A DNA stretch of 60,350 nucleotides from contig RGDM01000017.1 of the NCBI GenBank assembly GCA_009918675.1, positions 1-60,350 on the forward strand, read 5' to 3'. Source of the stretch: a bacterium. GTDB lineage: Bacteria; Bdellovibrionota_B; Oligoflexia; Silvanigrellales; Silvanigrellaceae. The position numbers and the translations under genes were made by a program. Shown here in pieces: positions 17,610 to 26,912 of the stretch (positions are counted from its first letter, which is position 1; every line of letters starts with the position of its first letter). A model generated the notes under the pieces. It made no database searches and was not told the DNA's origin. It was given only the letters and a program-made list of their open reading frames with translations.

Positions 17610-18395
17610 TTAAGCCTTTTCCGTGGGTGTGATTTTTCGGGTTGAGCAATTGGCAACTGCGCCAGAATTGATTCCACTGTGTTCGAGCTCAGCTGCTGCC
17701 AGATGTCGTGAACGGAATGTGATAAATGGATAGCTCGATTTATCCCCACGCGGTGCATATCCTATGATATTCTTGCAGAAAAAAGATTTCACGAATTTGT
17801 CGAAGCGCTGAAATTCTGTAGCCGCAGTTTCGGTGAAAGTCAGATTAACGCAATTGATTAAAATGCTGTAAGGCGAATGCCACATGCGCAGAATATTCTG
17901 CACCTTGCTTTTCAAAATTTGAATATCTTCGCTGCTCGAAAGTGCAGTGTCGGCAAGAAAACTGATTTCCAACACATGCGCATTAAAATCGTTGTCGATT
18001 TGGATTCGGCTGCGGAGATCTGAAAGGTCGCGCTGCAAACCCGCGCCTCTCCCAAGTCCTGTGCGCGCAACCGCGGCCTCGTATCCTTCAACAACTTCAA
18101 ATGGGCACCAGCTTGGAAGCGCGGCCGCGTTGCAAAAGCCAATAATGTTTTTCATAAAGAAGTTTTTGAAGAATGCGATTTGTCTTTCAAAGTCAGGGCG
18201 CAGTTCCTCTTTGACCATCATTTGTCGGCAGTCAAAAAGACATGTGTAGGGCGAATGCCATTTTTTGAGATTCTCAGTCCAAGCGGCCTTCAGTGCAATG
18301 AGGTCATCTTTATCGGAAATTGTAAGCCCATCGGGGAAATGGACTTCCACGACGCGTGCAGACATATGATTTTCGAATTGGACCTTCACCGGCAC
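17610..18395 (-). CDS. Cytosolic protein made of two copies of an unrecognised ~100-residue domain
   Basis: This 261-residue protein has no signal peptide and consists of an internal duplication. Copy 1 contains LKKWHSPYTCLFDCRQM and FFKNFFMKNIIGFCN; copy 2 contains LRMWHSPYSILINCVNL and FVKSFFCKNIIGYAP, at equal spacing. Each copy also begins with a strand of alternating hydrophobic residues. The beta/alpha layout reminds me of STAS or SpoIIAA-like folds, but that is only an impression. GTG 18395 has AAGGGGG six bases upstream; an ATG at 18365 would remove ten residues. It lies between an aldehyde dehydrogenase gene (48 bases upstream) and the YiiX-like lipoprotein gene. Confidence 0.72.
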   Translation of the reverse strand: MPVKVQFENHMSARVVEVHFPDGLTISDKDDLIALKAAWTENLKKWHSPYTCLFDCRQMMVKEELRPDFERQIAFFKNFFMKNIIGFCNAAALPSWCPFEVVEGYEAAVARTGLGRGAGLQRDLSDLRSRIQIDNDFNAHVLEISFLADTALSSSEDIQILKSKVQNILRMWHSPYSILINCVNLTFTETAATEFQRFDKFVKSFFCKNIIGYAPRGDKSSYPFITFRSRHLAAAELEHSGINSGAVANCSTRKITPTEKA

Positions 18396-18443
18396 CGCTT
18401 CCCCCTTTATCCTGATCAGACTTTGAGGGGTCTATACCTGGCT

Positions 18444-19904
18444 TCAGGGCAATGGGGAAGGAAGCGGTTTAGGCTGCTGATATCCGAAGAGCTTTTTCAG
18501 AATCCAAAGCTTCCAAGGAGCGAATGGGCGATAGCGGACAGGGAGATCGAGCCAGAACGGGCGACTGAGAACAGCACGCTTATGACTGAATACCAGGAAT
18601 CCTGTTTTACCATGATACGCGCCCATGCCACTTGCACCAATTCCACCAAAGGGAAGCTGACTGGTGGCGAGCTGAATCACTGTGTCGTTGACGACAAAGG
18701 AACCCGAGCGGGTTTGGTTCTCAACATTTGCGATGAGATTTTTATCTTTTGAGAATACATACAGTGTCAGTGGATGTTCGTTGGAATTGATGAAGTCGAT
18801 TGCTTCCTGAACATGATGATAACCGATGATGGGCATTAAAGGACCGAAAATCTCTTCACCCATCAATGGCGCTTTCGTGAGCTCTTTCGAGGGCAAGACA
18901 AAGAATGAAGGTTCTATCAACTTTGCCCCGGCATCGGTGGTGCCGCCCAGGCGAAGCTCACTGCGATGCGCGTCTAACATATTTTTTAAGCGGTCATAGT
19001 GGCCTTGATTCACGATTCCACAGAAGGTTTCGCGTCTGCTGAATCCATTGGGAAAGAATTCTTTGAGCACCAATTTGATTTCCGCAAGCAACGGTTCGAC
19101 CTGCGCATGCGGAGCAAAAATATAATCGGGAGCTACGCAAGTTTGCCCCGCGTTGAGCATTTTTCCCCACAAAATCCGTTTTGCTGCCACCCGCAAATTT
19201 GCGGTGTCATCGATAATGCACGGCGACTTTCCGCCAAGTTCGAGTACGACCGGAGTAAGGTGCCTTGCCGCGGCTTGCGCAACCAATCGCCCCACTTGCG
19301 TGCTTCCGGTGAAAAAAATGAAATCCCATTTTTCTTGAAGAAGTGCTTTGCTAACTTGAGCATCTCCTTCGATCACTTGAACAACATCAGCGGGAAGATA
19401 TTGTCCAATCAGCTGGGCTATCAATGCCGAGCAGCGCGGAGTGAGTTCAGATGGTTTCACGACAGCAGAGTTTCCAGCTGCCAACGCAGAAGCGAGGGGT
19501 GCAAGAAGGAGCTGGAATGGGTAATTCCAAGGGCCAATGATCAACACAACGCCATAAGGGACAGGGGAAATCCAACCCCGCGCAGGAAACAAGACGAGCG
19601 GCATCATTTTCTTTTCTGGCGACATCCATTTCTTGAGATGTCGTCGTGCCTCTTGGATTTCCTCGATAACGACACTGAGCTCGGCAAGAATGCTGTCATC
19701 TGTTGGTCTGCCAAGATCCTCTGAAATTGCAGCACAGATCTGCGTTTGATTGTCCTGGACCAATGCTTCAAGCTGCTGAAGAAGGTGTAGCCTGCTCTCG
19801 AGGGAGTGCGTTTTGCGCGCTGAAAAACTTGCCTTCAGCTGATTGGCTATGACTTGCAATTTGCTCGTATCAGCGGAATGCTCTGGGGAAAGTTGAGGCG
19901 CCAT
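18444..19904 (-). CDS. Aldehyde dehydrogenase, class 3 type
   Basis: The 486-residue enzyme oxidises aldehydes to acids with NAD(P)+. It resembles class 3 / fatty-aldehyde or coniferyl-aldehyde dehydrogenases. Visible motifs are the cofactor loop FFTGSTQVGR, the general base Glu in LELGGKSPC and the catalytic Cys in NAGQTCVAPDY. A basic, aromatic C-terminal tail (KLWILKKLFGYQQPKP) is typical of membrane-associated class 3 enzymes. ATG 19904 has GAGGA upstream. It is the first gene of a four-gene minus-strand run. Its start codon is only 30 bases from that of the divergent gene at 19935, so promoters must lie within coding sequence. Confidence 0.9.
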   Translation of the reverse strand: MAPQLSPEHSADTSKLQVIANQLKASFSARKTHSLESRLHLLQQLEALVQDNQTQICAAISEDLGRPTDDSILAELSVVIEEIQEARRHLKKWMSPEKKMMPLVLFPARGWISPVPYGVVLIIGPWNYPFQLLLAPLASALAAGNSAVVKPSELTPRCSALIAQLIGQYLPADVVQVIEGDAQVSKALLQEKWDFIFFTGSTQVGRLVAQAAARHLTPVVLELGGKSPCIIDDTANLRVAAKRILWGKMLNAGQTCVAPDYIFAPHAQVEPLLAEIKLVLKEFFPNGFSRRETFCGIVNQGHYDRLKNMLDAHRSELRLGGTTDAGAKLIEPSFFVLPSKELTKAPLMGEEIFGPLMPIIGYHHVQEAIDFINSNEHPLTLYVFSKDKNLIANVENQTRSGSFVVNDTVIQLATSQLPFGGIGASGMGAYHGKTGFLVFSHKRAVLSRPFWLDLPVRYRPFAPWKLWILKKLFGYQQPKPLPSPLP

Positions 19905-19934
19905 TGGTATCCTCGGTTCACGAGAGAGGTGGTT

Positions 19935-20567
19935 ATGAAAATTCTATTTTTATTCTACACCCAAGCTGAGGGCGGCGCACCCGGATATCTGAGCCGCAAG
20001 GGTGAAGATGCCGCCGGATCTCTGGCACAGACGTTGTTTGGATTTGCACAAGATTCCCTGCATATCCAGCTCGATTCTGGATTCGAACAGCGTGCACGTT
20101 CCCTTGAAGAGGACATCCGCTGGAGAACTTTCAAAAAGTCGGAATCGCTCCCGCAGGCCGTGCGCGCAGCAAGTCAGTTATTTTCTGATCTTTTGCTGCT
20201 TTCAGGTGAGCATTTCCGCAGTTTGAAAACCGCAGAACCGGTTGCGCAAATGTGCGGACTGCCAGTGTGTGTCGATATTCGTTTGGATCGCTCTGCAGAT
20301 GATAAGCCGAGCAAGGGAAGCTTGGGCGAGGGCCTTGATGATTTGCTCTTGAGTCACCTCGACAATCTTGCAGAAAAGCCGCGTTGTGTTTGTGTTGCTA
20401 CCTCGCAAGGCGCACTTTTAGGTTGGCTGAAACCTCTTGTTGACGCAGATAAGTGGCAAAGTATTTGTGATGTGATGGTGAAGACAACTGCTGAAGATTC
20501 ACTTCCTGCTGTCTTTGCCTGTGGATATGAAAAAACCGCGCAGGGTCCGCGGTGGATTATCGACTGA
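19935..20567 (+). CDS. Hypothetical protein, degenerate histidine-phosphatase-like
   Basis: This 210-residue protein shows the outline of the phosphoglycerate mutase/histidine-phosphatase fold: an N-terminal strand MKILFLFYTQ, then GYLSRKGEDAAGSLAQTL resembling the family's LTxxGxxQAxxLG, and a late CVATSQGALLGWL where VxHGGxIR would be expected. However, the RHG motif with the phosphorylated His is absent (YTQAEGG instead) and the second His is replaced by Ser/Gln, so if related it is probably inactive as a phosphatase. ATG 19935 has AGAGG upstream. It converges with the membrane protein gene at 20592. Confidence 0.55.
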   Translation: MKILFLFYTQAEGGAPGYLSRKGEDAAGSLAQTLFGFAQDSLHIQLDSGFEQRARSLEEDIRWRTFKKSESLPQAVRAASQLFSDLLLLSGEHFRSLKTAEPVAQMCGLPVCVDIRLDRSADDKPSKGSLGEGLDDLLLSHLDNLAEKPRCVCVATSQGALLGWLKPLVDADKWQSICDVMVKTTAEDSLPAVFACGYEKTAQGPRWIID

Positions 20568-20591
20568 TAGGATGAGGTCGCTCGCCGCTTC

Positions 20592-21179
20592 TTACAGGCG
20601 AGTCACCTTAAGGACACCGAAGGGAAGTGCCAGCTGTTCGGTTTTGCCTTTTTCCAGCTTGATAATGTTTGCTCCCAAACGTTCCACCATTTCGAAAGCC
20701 TGTTCTTGTTGTCCAGCTTTCATTGGAACAGGTGCTTTGCTGGCGTTTTTGCGCACGGTTTTGAGGAAGTATTTGACCGCCCACAAACCCAATTGCCTTG
20801 GCAGAAGAATATGTTGGTCTCCGGGCAAACGCTGTAATTCGCTCTTGAGTTGTTGAGGAATTTGGAATCCGCGCGGGGTCATTTTTGTCCACTGAACTTC
20901 CATCCAGCGTCCACTGCCGCGAACTTTGTTTTTCTGAATAAAAAACTGACTCGTGATTTTGCCAAGCAGCATGGGCAGCGCTGCCAGGAGCCCCCAGTAA
21001 CTGTTTGTCCCAAGCGCAAACAGAAGAGCCACGACTCCGAAGCTGACCCAATCTTGAACTTTAAATTTGATGCCGAGGGTCGGTACTCGCTGCCAAAGTT
21101 GAAAGATAAGAAAAGCAATCGCCATTATTGACGCGACGATGACCAAAAGAGACTTAATGACAAGAACAAAGATTTCCAT
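20592..21179 (-). CDS. Hypothetical membrane protein, three predicted helices
   Basis: I do not recognise this 195-residue protein. The first 26 residues are one hydrophobic helix, and two more follow at about residues 45-80 (SFGVVALLFALGTN, GLLAALPMLLGKI). The C-terminal 110 residues are soluble, basic and without cysteine. ATG 21179 has a GGAAG site. It diverges from the histidine operon with 187 bases between start codons; those bases must hold promoters for both, but I could not assign one. Confidence 0.6.
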   Translation of the reverse strand: MEIFVLVIKSLLVIVASIMAIAFLIFQLWQRVPTLGIKFKVQDWVSFGVVALLFALGTNSYWGLLAALPMLLGKITSQFFIQKNKVRGSGRWMEVQWTKMTPRGFQIPQQLKSELQRLPGDQHILLPRQLGLWAVKYFLKTVRKNASKAPVPMKAGQQEQAFEMVERLGANIIKLEKGKTEQLALPFGVLKVTRL

Positions 21180-21366
21180 ATGCGTCTTCCGTTCCTTAAA
21201 AATTCGAGAGGCTTAAGTCGGCCCATCGAGCTGTCTGGAGAACAGTTCAGGAAGGTCCGTTGCGAGGTCGAGTTCACGGAAACTACTTGCAAACATTGAT
21301 AATTGATGTAACGCACACCGTGTGTCTCGTTTCGCAGAGAGTGTTCCTAGAATAGGGTCGGAAGTC

Positions 21367-23079
21367 ATGCAAGATTCTTCCCGCAGCTCAACCTCGAGAA
21401 TTCTCCCCCGCTGGGGTGAAGCGCTTGTCAGGCTGCGTGCTTGGGAAAGTGATTTCAGGGACTTGGCGGGTCAGCGCGGATTCACCGAGCTGAATCTCCC
21501 CCTCAGTCTTCCCTCGGCTGAATTTTTGAGCTGCATCAGCGGTGAGTCGGTTTTGCCAGCCGCGCCAAAATTTCTCGACAGCAATGCCACCGAGTGGTCG
21601 TTGCGCTCCGACTTAACACTTTTTTCTGCGCATTTCGTCTGCCGACAAAGCAGCGAGTTAAGTTTTCCGTTTCGCTTGTTTTACTCGGGCAAAGTATTTT
21701 CGCCACAAGGTTTACTCGGTGCTGATGGTTTTCGCCTCGGGCATGCGTCTGAATTTGAATCTTATGAATTTGGCGCCGAAATAGTTGGAGAAAAGAGCCT
21801 AGCTGCAGAGAAAGAACTCTTGGAATTGGCTCTTTCTGCTCTGCGACGGTTTGGTTATTCGGGGCTCAGAGTTGTTATTGGTGATACCCGACTTGTGAAA
21901 CGACTTGAAGAGACACTTCTCGCGCAGGTTGATGACCAACGCCTGCGGAGTCATTTCCGAAACGAAATGCGTGCAGCCATTCACAGCAAAGATTTGGCAC
22001 AGATCGAGGGTTTTCTCAGACAGCTTGAGAAAAATCAGGATTGCAATCTTCACGACTGGAATGAATTTCAGGAACTTTCTCGGTCTGTCGTTCAATTGCG
22101 TCAGCTTTATCCTGATGTTGTTTTCGAGATCGATCCTCTGCTCACGCGACAGAGAAATTTCTACAGTGGACTGGTTTTTGATTTTTGGGCAACCGATTCA
22201 GACGGACGGCTGCAATCTGTTGGCGGTGGCGGACGTTACGACGCGCTTCTCGAGCATTTTGGCAAGCCTTACTCTGCTGCTGGTTTCATGATCCGCGATC
22301 CGCAAACAACCGGTCTTTTGGATGAGCGAGTCAACAGCAAAGACTTTTCATCTCCTTCGCGGGGTGAAACGAGAACGTCCCGTAGGCCAATTCGAGTTGC
22401 CTTACCTAAAGGTCGCTTGCAGAAATTCGGGGCTCAGGCCTTCTCCGCTGTTGGCATTCAAATATCCGAAAATCCTGACACGACCCGCAAGCTGGTTTTG
22501 TTGAGTGAATGCGGGGCGTATGAATTTTTGCTGGTCAAGAACGCCGACGCAATTTCCTACGTCGAGCGAGGAATTGCCGACTTGGCAATTGCAGGTTCTG
22601 ATCTCCTCGAAGAAGAAAATCATTCAGTTCTGCGCCCCGTAACTTTTGCTTTTGGGCGGTGCCGCATTTGCTTGGCCGGAAAACCTGAAGCGCGTGAGCT
22701 TCTTCAGTCACGAAGAAAGGCACGCATAGCAACGAAATATCCAAATTTGGCATTAAGGCTTTTGCGCGCACAGGGCATTAATCCTGAGCTTGTTCCACTT
22801 CAGGGCAGTGTGGAGCTAGCAAGTGTGATTTCATTTTGCGATGCAATTGTTGACCTTGTCGAAACAGGTTCGACGTTGCGTGAAAATGGCCTGGTGGTTT
22901 TGAGTGAGTTGACAAGCACTCGTGTTCAATTGGTCACCTCACGCGGTTTCTTTGCTGAGGCGCGCGATTCTATTCGACATTGGCTCCATCAATGGAGTCA
23001 ACACGGAATGGTGATCGACGCGCACTTCAAATTTTTCGCAGATGAGGAATACAAACATGATTCGAGTTTTCACCAATAA
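21367..23079 (+). CDS. hisG: HisZ-HisG fusion: ATP phosphoribosyltransferase with built-in regulatory subunit
   Basis: The 570-residue protein catalyses the first step of histidine synthesis (ATP + PRPP to phosphoribosyl-ATP). Residues 1 to about 330 are HisZ, a histidyl-tRNA-synthetase paralogue (FRLFYSGKVF; FEIDPLLTRQRNFYSGLVFD; VGGGGRYDALLEHFG). After a short Ser/Arg linker, residues about 355-560 are the short-form HisG: RVALPKGRLQKFG, ISYVERGIADLAIAGSDLL and the PRPP loop DAIVDLVETGSTLRENGL. Short HisG needs HisZ for activity; the two are normally separate polypeptides. ATG 21367 is chosen over a GTG at 21322, which lacks a ribosome site. It overlaps hisD by 23 bases. Confidence 0.93.
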   Translation: MQDSSRSSTSRILPRWGEALVRLRAWESDFRDLAGQRGFTELNLPLSLPSAEFLSCISGESVLPAAPKFLDSNATEWSLRSDLTLFSAHFVCRQSSELSFPFRLFYSGKVFSPQGLLGADGFRLGHASEFESYEFGAEIVGEKSLAAEKELLELALSALRRFGYSGLRVVIGDTRLVKRLEETLLAQVDDQRLRSHFRNEMRAAIHSKDLAQIEGFLRQLEKNQDCNLHDWNEFQELSRSVVQLRQLYPDVVFEIDPLLTRQRNFYSGLVFDFWATDSDGRLQSVGGGGRYDALLEHFGKPYSAAGFMIRDPQTTGLLDERVNSKDFSSPSRGETRTSRRPIRVALPKGRLQKFGAQAFSAVGIQISENPDTTRKLVLLSECGAYEFLLVKNADAISYVERGIADLAIAGSDLLEEENHSVLRPVTFAFGRCRICLAGKPEARELLQSRRKARIATKYPNLALRLLRAQGINPELVPLQGSVELASVISFCDAIVDLVETGSTLRENGLVVLSELTSTRVQLVTSRGFFAEARDSIRHWLHQWSQHGMVIDAHFKFFADEEYKHDSSFHQ

Positions 23080-24394
23080 AAGCGAAATTTCAGATTTCAT
23101 CGCATCGCTCGACGGTCGAGCTCCTTCGGAAGACACTGCAGTCCTCGAACGAGTGCGAGAGATCATTGCGCAAGTGCGTCAACATGGCCGAAATGCTGTT
23201 CTGCAGATGCGTGAAAAATTCGAATCCATTGCTCCCTCTGTGCCACTGACAGTCGGAAAATCTGCACTTGAGACACTTGCGGAGCAATGCCCCGAGCAGA
23301 CACGCCGGGTGTTGCACGAGTCTATTTCTCGGGTGCGCACCTATCACAATATTCAGCGCGATGAGACGCGTTGGCTTTCGGTGAACGAAAGTGAGTTCGG
23401 GTCGCGTCTCCAGCCGCTTGATTCGGTTGCTCTTTACGTTCCAGGTGGAAAAGCTTTTTATCCAAGTAGCCTCATCATGTCTGCGGTGCCGGCGCAGGTG
23501 GCAGGGGTTAAGCGCTTAGCCATCTTCACGCCAGCACGTTCACTCAACGACAGCGTCTTTGCGGCAACCGTGTGTGCTCTTGGCATTGATGAGATTCACG
23601 CTGTGGGCGGGGCTCAAGCGGTTGCCATGGCAACATTTGGAGTTGAGGGTGTTGAACGGTGCGATAAAATTGTTGGACCGGGAAATGTTTATGTGGCGAC
23701 AGCAAAACAATGCCTTGCCGGGCGGATCGGTATTGATGGGTTTGCGGGGCCATCGGAAATTCTCGTTCTTTCCGATGGCAGCAGCCCTGCAGAGTGGATT
23801 GCTCTCGACATGCTTGCTCAAGCGGAACATGACGAAGATGCAAGCGCCGTGCTCATCACAACAAGTCCGGACGAGGCCAAAGAAGTTGCCATCGCGCTTG
23901 AAAAACTTGTGCCCGATATTTGCCGCGATAGGGCGGAGATTGCGCGAGCAAGCCTCTCTCGCTGGGGTGCAATTTGTGTTGTTGATTCCAGAGAAATGCT
24001 ACTCGAAATTGCCAATAAGCTAAATGCTGAACACCTGCATATTCAAACGCGTTGCGCATTGGATCCACACGAACAGGATTTTTGGTTGCACGGACTCAAA
24101 GGAGTTGGAGCGATATTTTTGGGATGCTGGAGCGCAGAAAGTTTTGGCGACTATCTCGCAGGACCAAGCCACGTGTTGCCTACCGCAGGAACGGCGCGCT
24201 TTTCTTCTCCGTTGGGCGTCTACGATTTCGTCCGCCGCTCTTCGGTTTTGAAGATGTCAAAACTCGATGCTCAGCTTCTTTCCGAAGCAACCGCGGTTTT
24301 CGCCGAAGCAGAACAACTGTGGGCACATGCTGCTGCAGCGAGGGCGCGTGCTGAAAAACTCGAAATGCTCTCGCGGCAAGGAGTCAAGGAATGA
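23057..24394 (+). CDS. hisD: Histidinol dehydrogenase
   Basis: HisD carries out the last two oxidations, histidinol to histidine, with NAD+ and zinc. The 445-residue length is normal. Seen: YVPGGKAFYPSSLIMSAVPA, the long GAQAVAMATFGVEGV segment, KIVGPGNVYVATAKQ, then GFAGPSEILVLSD, AQAEHDEDASAVL with zinc-binding His, and GPSHVLPTAGTARF near the end. ATG 23057 has GAGGA eight bases upstream, better than ATG 23042. Its TGA overlaps the hisC ATG. Confidence 0.97.
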   Translation: MIRVFTNKSEISDFIASLDGRAPSEDTAVLERVREIIAQVRQHGRNAVLQMREKFESIAPSVPLTVGKSALETLAEQCPEQTRRVLHESISRVRTYHNIQRDETRWLSVNESEFGSRLQPLDSVALYVPGGKAFYPSSLIMSAVPAQVAGVKRLAIFTPARSLNDSVFAATVCALGIDEIHAVGGAQAVAMATFGVEGVERCDKIVGPGNVYVATAKQCLAGRIGIDGFAGPSEILVLSDGSSPAEWIALDMLAQAEHDEDASAVLITTSPDEAKEVAIALEKLVPDICRDRAEIARASLSRWGAICVVDSREMLLEIANKLNAEHLHIQTRCALDPHEQDFWLHGLKGVGAIFLGCWSAESFGDYLAGPSHVLPTAGTARFSSPLGVYDFVRRSSVLKMSKLDAQLLSEATAVFAEAEQLWAHAAAARARAEKLEMLSRQGVKE

Positions 24395-25494
24395 CGTCGC
24401 GAATGGAACAACTGAAGCGTCTCTTTCGCTCAGAGGCTTTAGAGTTTCCCAAATACACTCTGAAAGAAACGGCTCATGCAATTCGTTTGCATCAAAATGA
24501 AACCCTAGGCTTAAGTGCTGCGGAGCGAGCGTCTTTTGTGGAGGTTTTGGCCAGTTCGATACTTTCCTCCAATGAAACCGTGAATACCTATCCAAGTCTT
24601 CAGCCTTGCGCTCTTGTCGCTGCATTTGCAAAAGCCCTTGCGGTGCCAACTGAGAATTTAGAAGTGACTTCCGGCAGCAGTCAGGCGTTGACTTTGATTG
24701 CTGAGGCCTTTTTTGCGCCCGGACGCAGCATTGCTATCACTTCGCCGAGTTTTTCGTTGTATTTCCATCTCGCTAAACTCTACGGAGGCTCTGTTTGTGA
24801 AATAAGCTTGGATGAGAATTTTAATTTTACCCGCGCTGAGTTGTTTAAAAAGCAAATTCTAGAAAGTCATCTTGCGTTGATCTGTTCCCCAAACAACCCA
24901 ACCGGAACCTGTGTGGATCCCGAGCTTCTGCTCGAGTTTGCAGATACCTACCAAGGGATGTTGGTGCTTGATGAAGCATACGTTGAGTTTTACGAAGTGC
25001 GAGGTGGTCAGTCGTTTCTGCAAGAGGCTATAAAGCGAGACAATGTGATTGTCTTGCGGACCATGTCGAAAGCCTGGGCGGCGGCTGGTTTGCGTATCGG
25101 AGCGGTTGTTGCCAATGCAGATATTGTCGATGTTTTTCGTGCATTGAAGCCACCTTATTCAATTCCACGTCTGTCTGAAATTCTTGCCACTCATGTGCTA
25201 GAAAATCAGCAGCGGGAAAACCGCGAGCGTCTTGAGGTGACAGTCCAATTGCGCGCCGATCTCCAGCGCGCACTTTGCGAATGTTCAGGAATAGAAAAAA
25301 TTGTCGATTCGCATGCCAACTTTGTATTTTTTCTTTCATCCCGGGCAGAGCAGCTTGAACGCAGCTTGCTTGCGCAAGGATTTTTGCTCAGACGATATTC
25401 GAGCGGTCGATTGCAAGATGCTGTGCGCATCAGTATGCCCGCTCCGGAAAACTTTCCCTTGTTGAAAAAAACTTTGCTTGAGGTGCTCAGATGA
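24391..25494 (+). CDS. hisC: Histidinol-phosphate aminotransferase
   Basis: HisC is a PLP-dependent fold-type I aminotransferase that makes histidinol phosphate from imidazole-acetol phosphate. Visible are VTSGSSQALTLIAEAF, SPNNPTGTCVD, the PLP-contact LDEAYVEF, and the Schiff-base Lys in TMSKAWAAAGLRIG followed by the phosphate-binding Arg. The 367-residue length is typical. ATGA overlap with hisD, and AGGAGTCAAGGA upstream, fix the start. A second ATG at 24403 is less likely. Confidence 0.96.
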   Translation: MTSRMEQLKRLFRSEALEFPKYTLKETAHAIRLHQNETLGLSAAERASFVEVLASSILSSNETVNTYPSLQPCALVAAFAKALAVPTENLEVTSGSSQALTLIAEAFFAPGRSIAITSPSFSLYFHLAKLYGGSVCEISLDENFNFTRAELFKKQILESHLALICSPNNPTGTCVDPELLLEFADTYQGMLVLDEAYVEFYEVRGGQSFLQEAIKRDNVIVLRTMSKAWAAAGLRIGAVVANADIVDVFRALKPPYSIPRLSEILATHVLENQQRENRERLEVTVQLRADLQRALCECSGIEKIVDSHANFVFFLSSRAEQLERSLLAQGFLLRRYSSGRLQDAVRISMPAPENFPLLKKTLLEVLR

Positions 25495-26105
25495 ATTCAG
25501 CCAGCCCAGCGAATCGCAGCATTTCGATTGCGCGAGAGACGAAAGAAACTCAAATCAATTTGCGCTTGGCTATTGATGGACCCACGACAGACTTCTCGAC
25601 TCGAATTTCAACCGGAATTGGCTTTTTCGATCACATGATTGAAGCATTCGCAAAACACGCTGGTGTTACTCTTGAGCTCAAATGTGTTGGTGATCTGCAC
25701 ATTGACCAGCACCACACGGTTGAAGACGTCGGCATTGTTCTTGGCCAGGCTGTTGCAAAGATTCTCGGAGATTGCGCGGGTATCGAGCGCTTTGCTTTGA
25801 TGGAGTGTCCGCTCGATGAGGCTCTCAGCAAAGTGGTGATAGACATTTCCGGACGTCCGTTTCTTCACTTTGGAGCGCAATTCAGACGACCCTGGATTGG
25901 ACAACTCGACAGCTCACTGTTGCGTGAATTTTTTTCCGGCTTTGTCCTGCACGCGCGCTGGACGGTGCATATCGACGTTCTTCGTGGTGAGAACGATCAC
26001 CACATTGCAGAATCCATTTTTAAAGCATTTGCTCGGGCTGCCAAGATTGCTTGGAAGCAAACGGGTGACAAGGACATTCCTTCGACAAAAGGCAGTCTTG
26101 TATGA
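25491..26105 (+). CDS. hisB: Imidazoleglycerol-phosphate dehydratase (monofunctional)
   Basis: The 204-residue enzyme removes water from imidazole-glycerol phosphate. The metal-binding His/Glu clusters typical of the family are present: GFFDHMIEAFAKHAG, DLHIDQHHTVEDVG, and GENDHHIAESIFKAFARA. It lacks the N-terminal histidinol-phosphatase domain found in enterobacterial HisB, so that phosphatase must be encoded elsewhere. The start overlaps the hisC stop (ATGA) and its own stop overlaps hisA. Confidence 0.97.
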   Translation: MNSASPANRSISIARETKETQINLRLAIDGPTTDFSTRISTGIGFFDHMIEAFAKHAGVTLELKCVGDLHIDQHHTVEDVGIVLGQAVAKILGDCAGIERFALMECPLDEALSKVVIDISGRPFLHFGAQFRRPWIGQLDSSLLREFFSGFVLHARWTVHIDVLRGENDHHIAESIFKAFARAAKIAWKQTGDKDIPSTKGSLV

Positions 26106-26884
26106 GTCTCATCGTGGAGACGTCGCAGTTGGGCCCATTCGATATTTTTCCTGCAATTGATCTTTTAGATGGGCAAAGTGTTCGGCTGCGAAAGGGGATT
26201 CGGCAAACGGCCGAAGTTGTCCATCAAAATCCACTTGCACAAATGTCAGCCTATCGTGCTGCTGGCGCACAATGGGTTCATGTCGTCAATCTGAACGCGG
26301 CGTTTGCTGATGACCCGCGTGTTCATCAGGGAGCGCAAAAAAATATTGAAATTTTGTCAGATTTGACAAAAGCAACTGGATTAAAAATTCAGTTGGGAGG
26401 CGGTCTGCGTTCGGTTGAAGCTGCGCGCGCTGCACTGAATTTAGGAATCGATCGATTGGTGATTGGAACCTGGGCAATTCATTCGTTCGATGAAGTTATG
26501 GAATTGGTTCGAGAAGCGCCTGAGCGCTTTGTGATAGGCGTCGATAGCCTGGCTGGGAAAGTTGCAGTTCACGGCTGGACCCAGACAAGTGACGAGACAA
26601 CATTCGCCTTTGCGGATCGCCTAAAAGCTGCTGGGGTACAACGCGTCCTATTCACTGAGGTTGAACGCGATGGGCTTTTGCAGGGGGCAGCGCTTGAAGC
26701 AACTGCTCGTTTGGCAAGCGAAACTGGCTTGCAGGTGATTGCGAGCGGCGGGGTTAAAGATATCGCTGACATTCGCCAGCTTTCGTTGTGTCCTGGTGTC
26801 TGTGGAGTCGTTGCTGGTCGGTCGTTAGCCGCTGGCACTTTGAATTTGAATGAGGCTCTTGCGTACTCGCGCAGCGGTTCTTGA
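26102..26884 (+). CDS. hisA: Phosphoribosylformimino-AICAR phosphate isomerase
   Basis: HisA is a (beta/alpha)8 barrel that opens the ribose ring of ProFAR. FPAIDLLDGQSVRLRKG holds the first catalytic Asp, IQLGGGLRSVEAARAALNLG the first phosphate loop, and IASGGVKDIADIRQL the second; the second catalytic Asp is likely in FTEVERDGLLQG. With 260 residues it is slightly longer than usual because of an N-terminal extension of about 12 residues. It is the last his gene in the run. Confidence 0.95.
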   Translation: MSLIVETSQLGPFDIFPAIDLLDGQSVRLRKGIRQTAEVVHQNPLAQMSAYRAAGAQWVHVVNLNAAFADDPRVHQGAQKNIEILSDLTKATGLKIQLGGGLRSVEAARAALNLGIDRLVIGTWAIHSFDEVMELVREAPERFVIGVDSLAGKVAVHGWTQTSDETTFAFADRLKAAGVQRVLFTEVERDGLLQGAALEATARLASETGLQVIASGGVKDIADIRQLSLCPGVCGVVAGRSLAAGTLNLNEALAYSRSGS

Positions 26885-26912
26885 GTGGGTTTTTTTTATT
26901 GTTGAATTTAAA

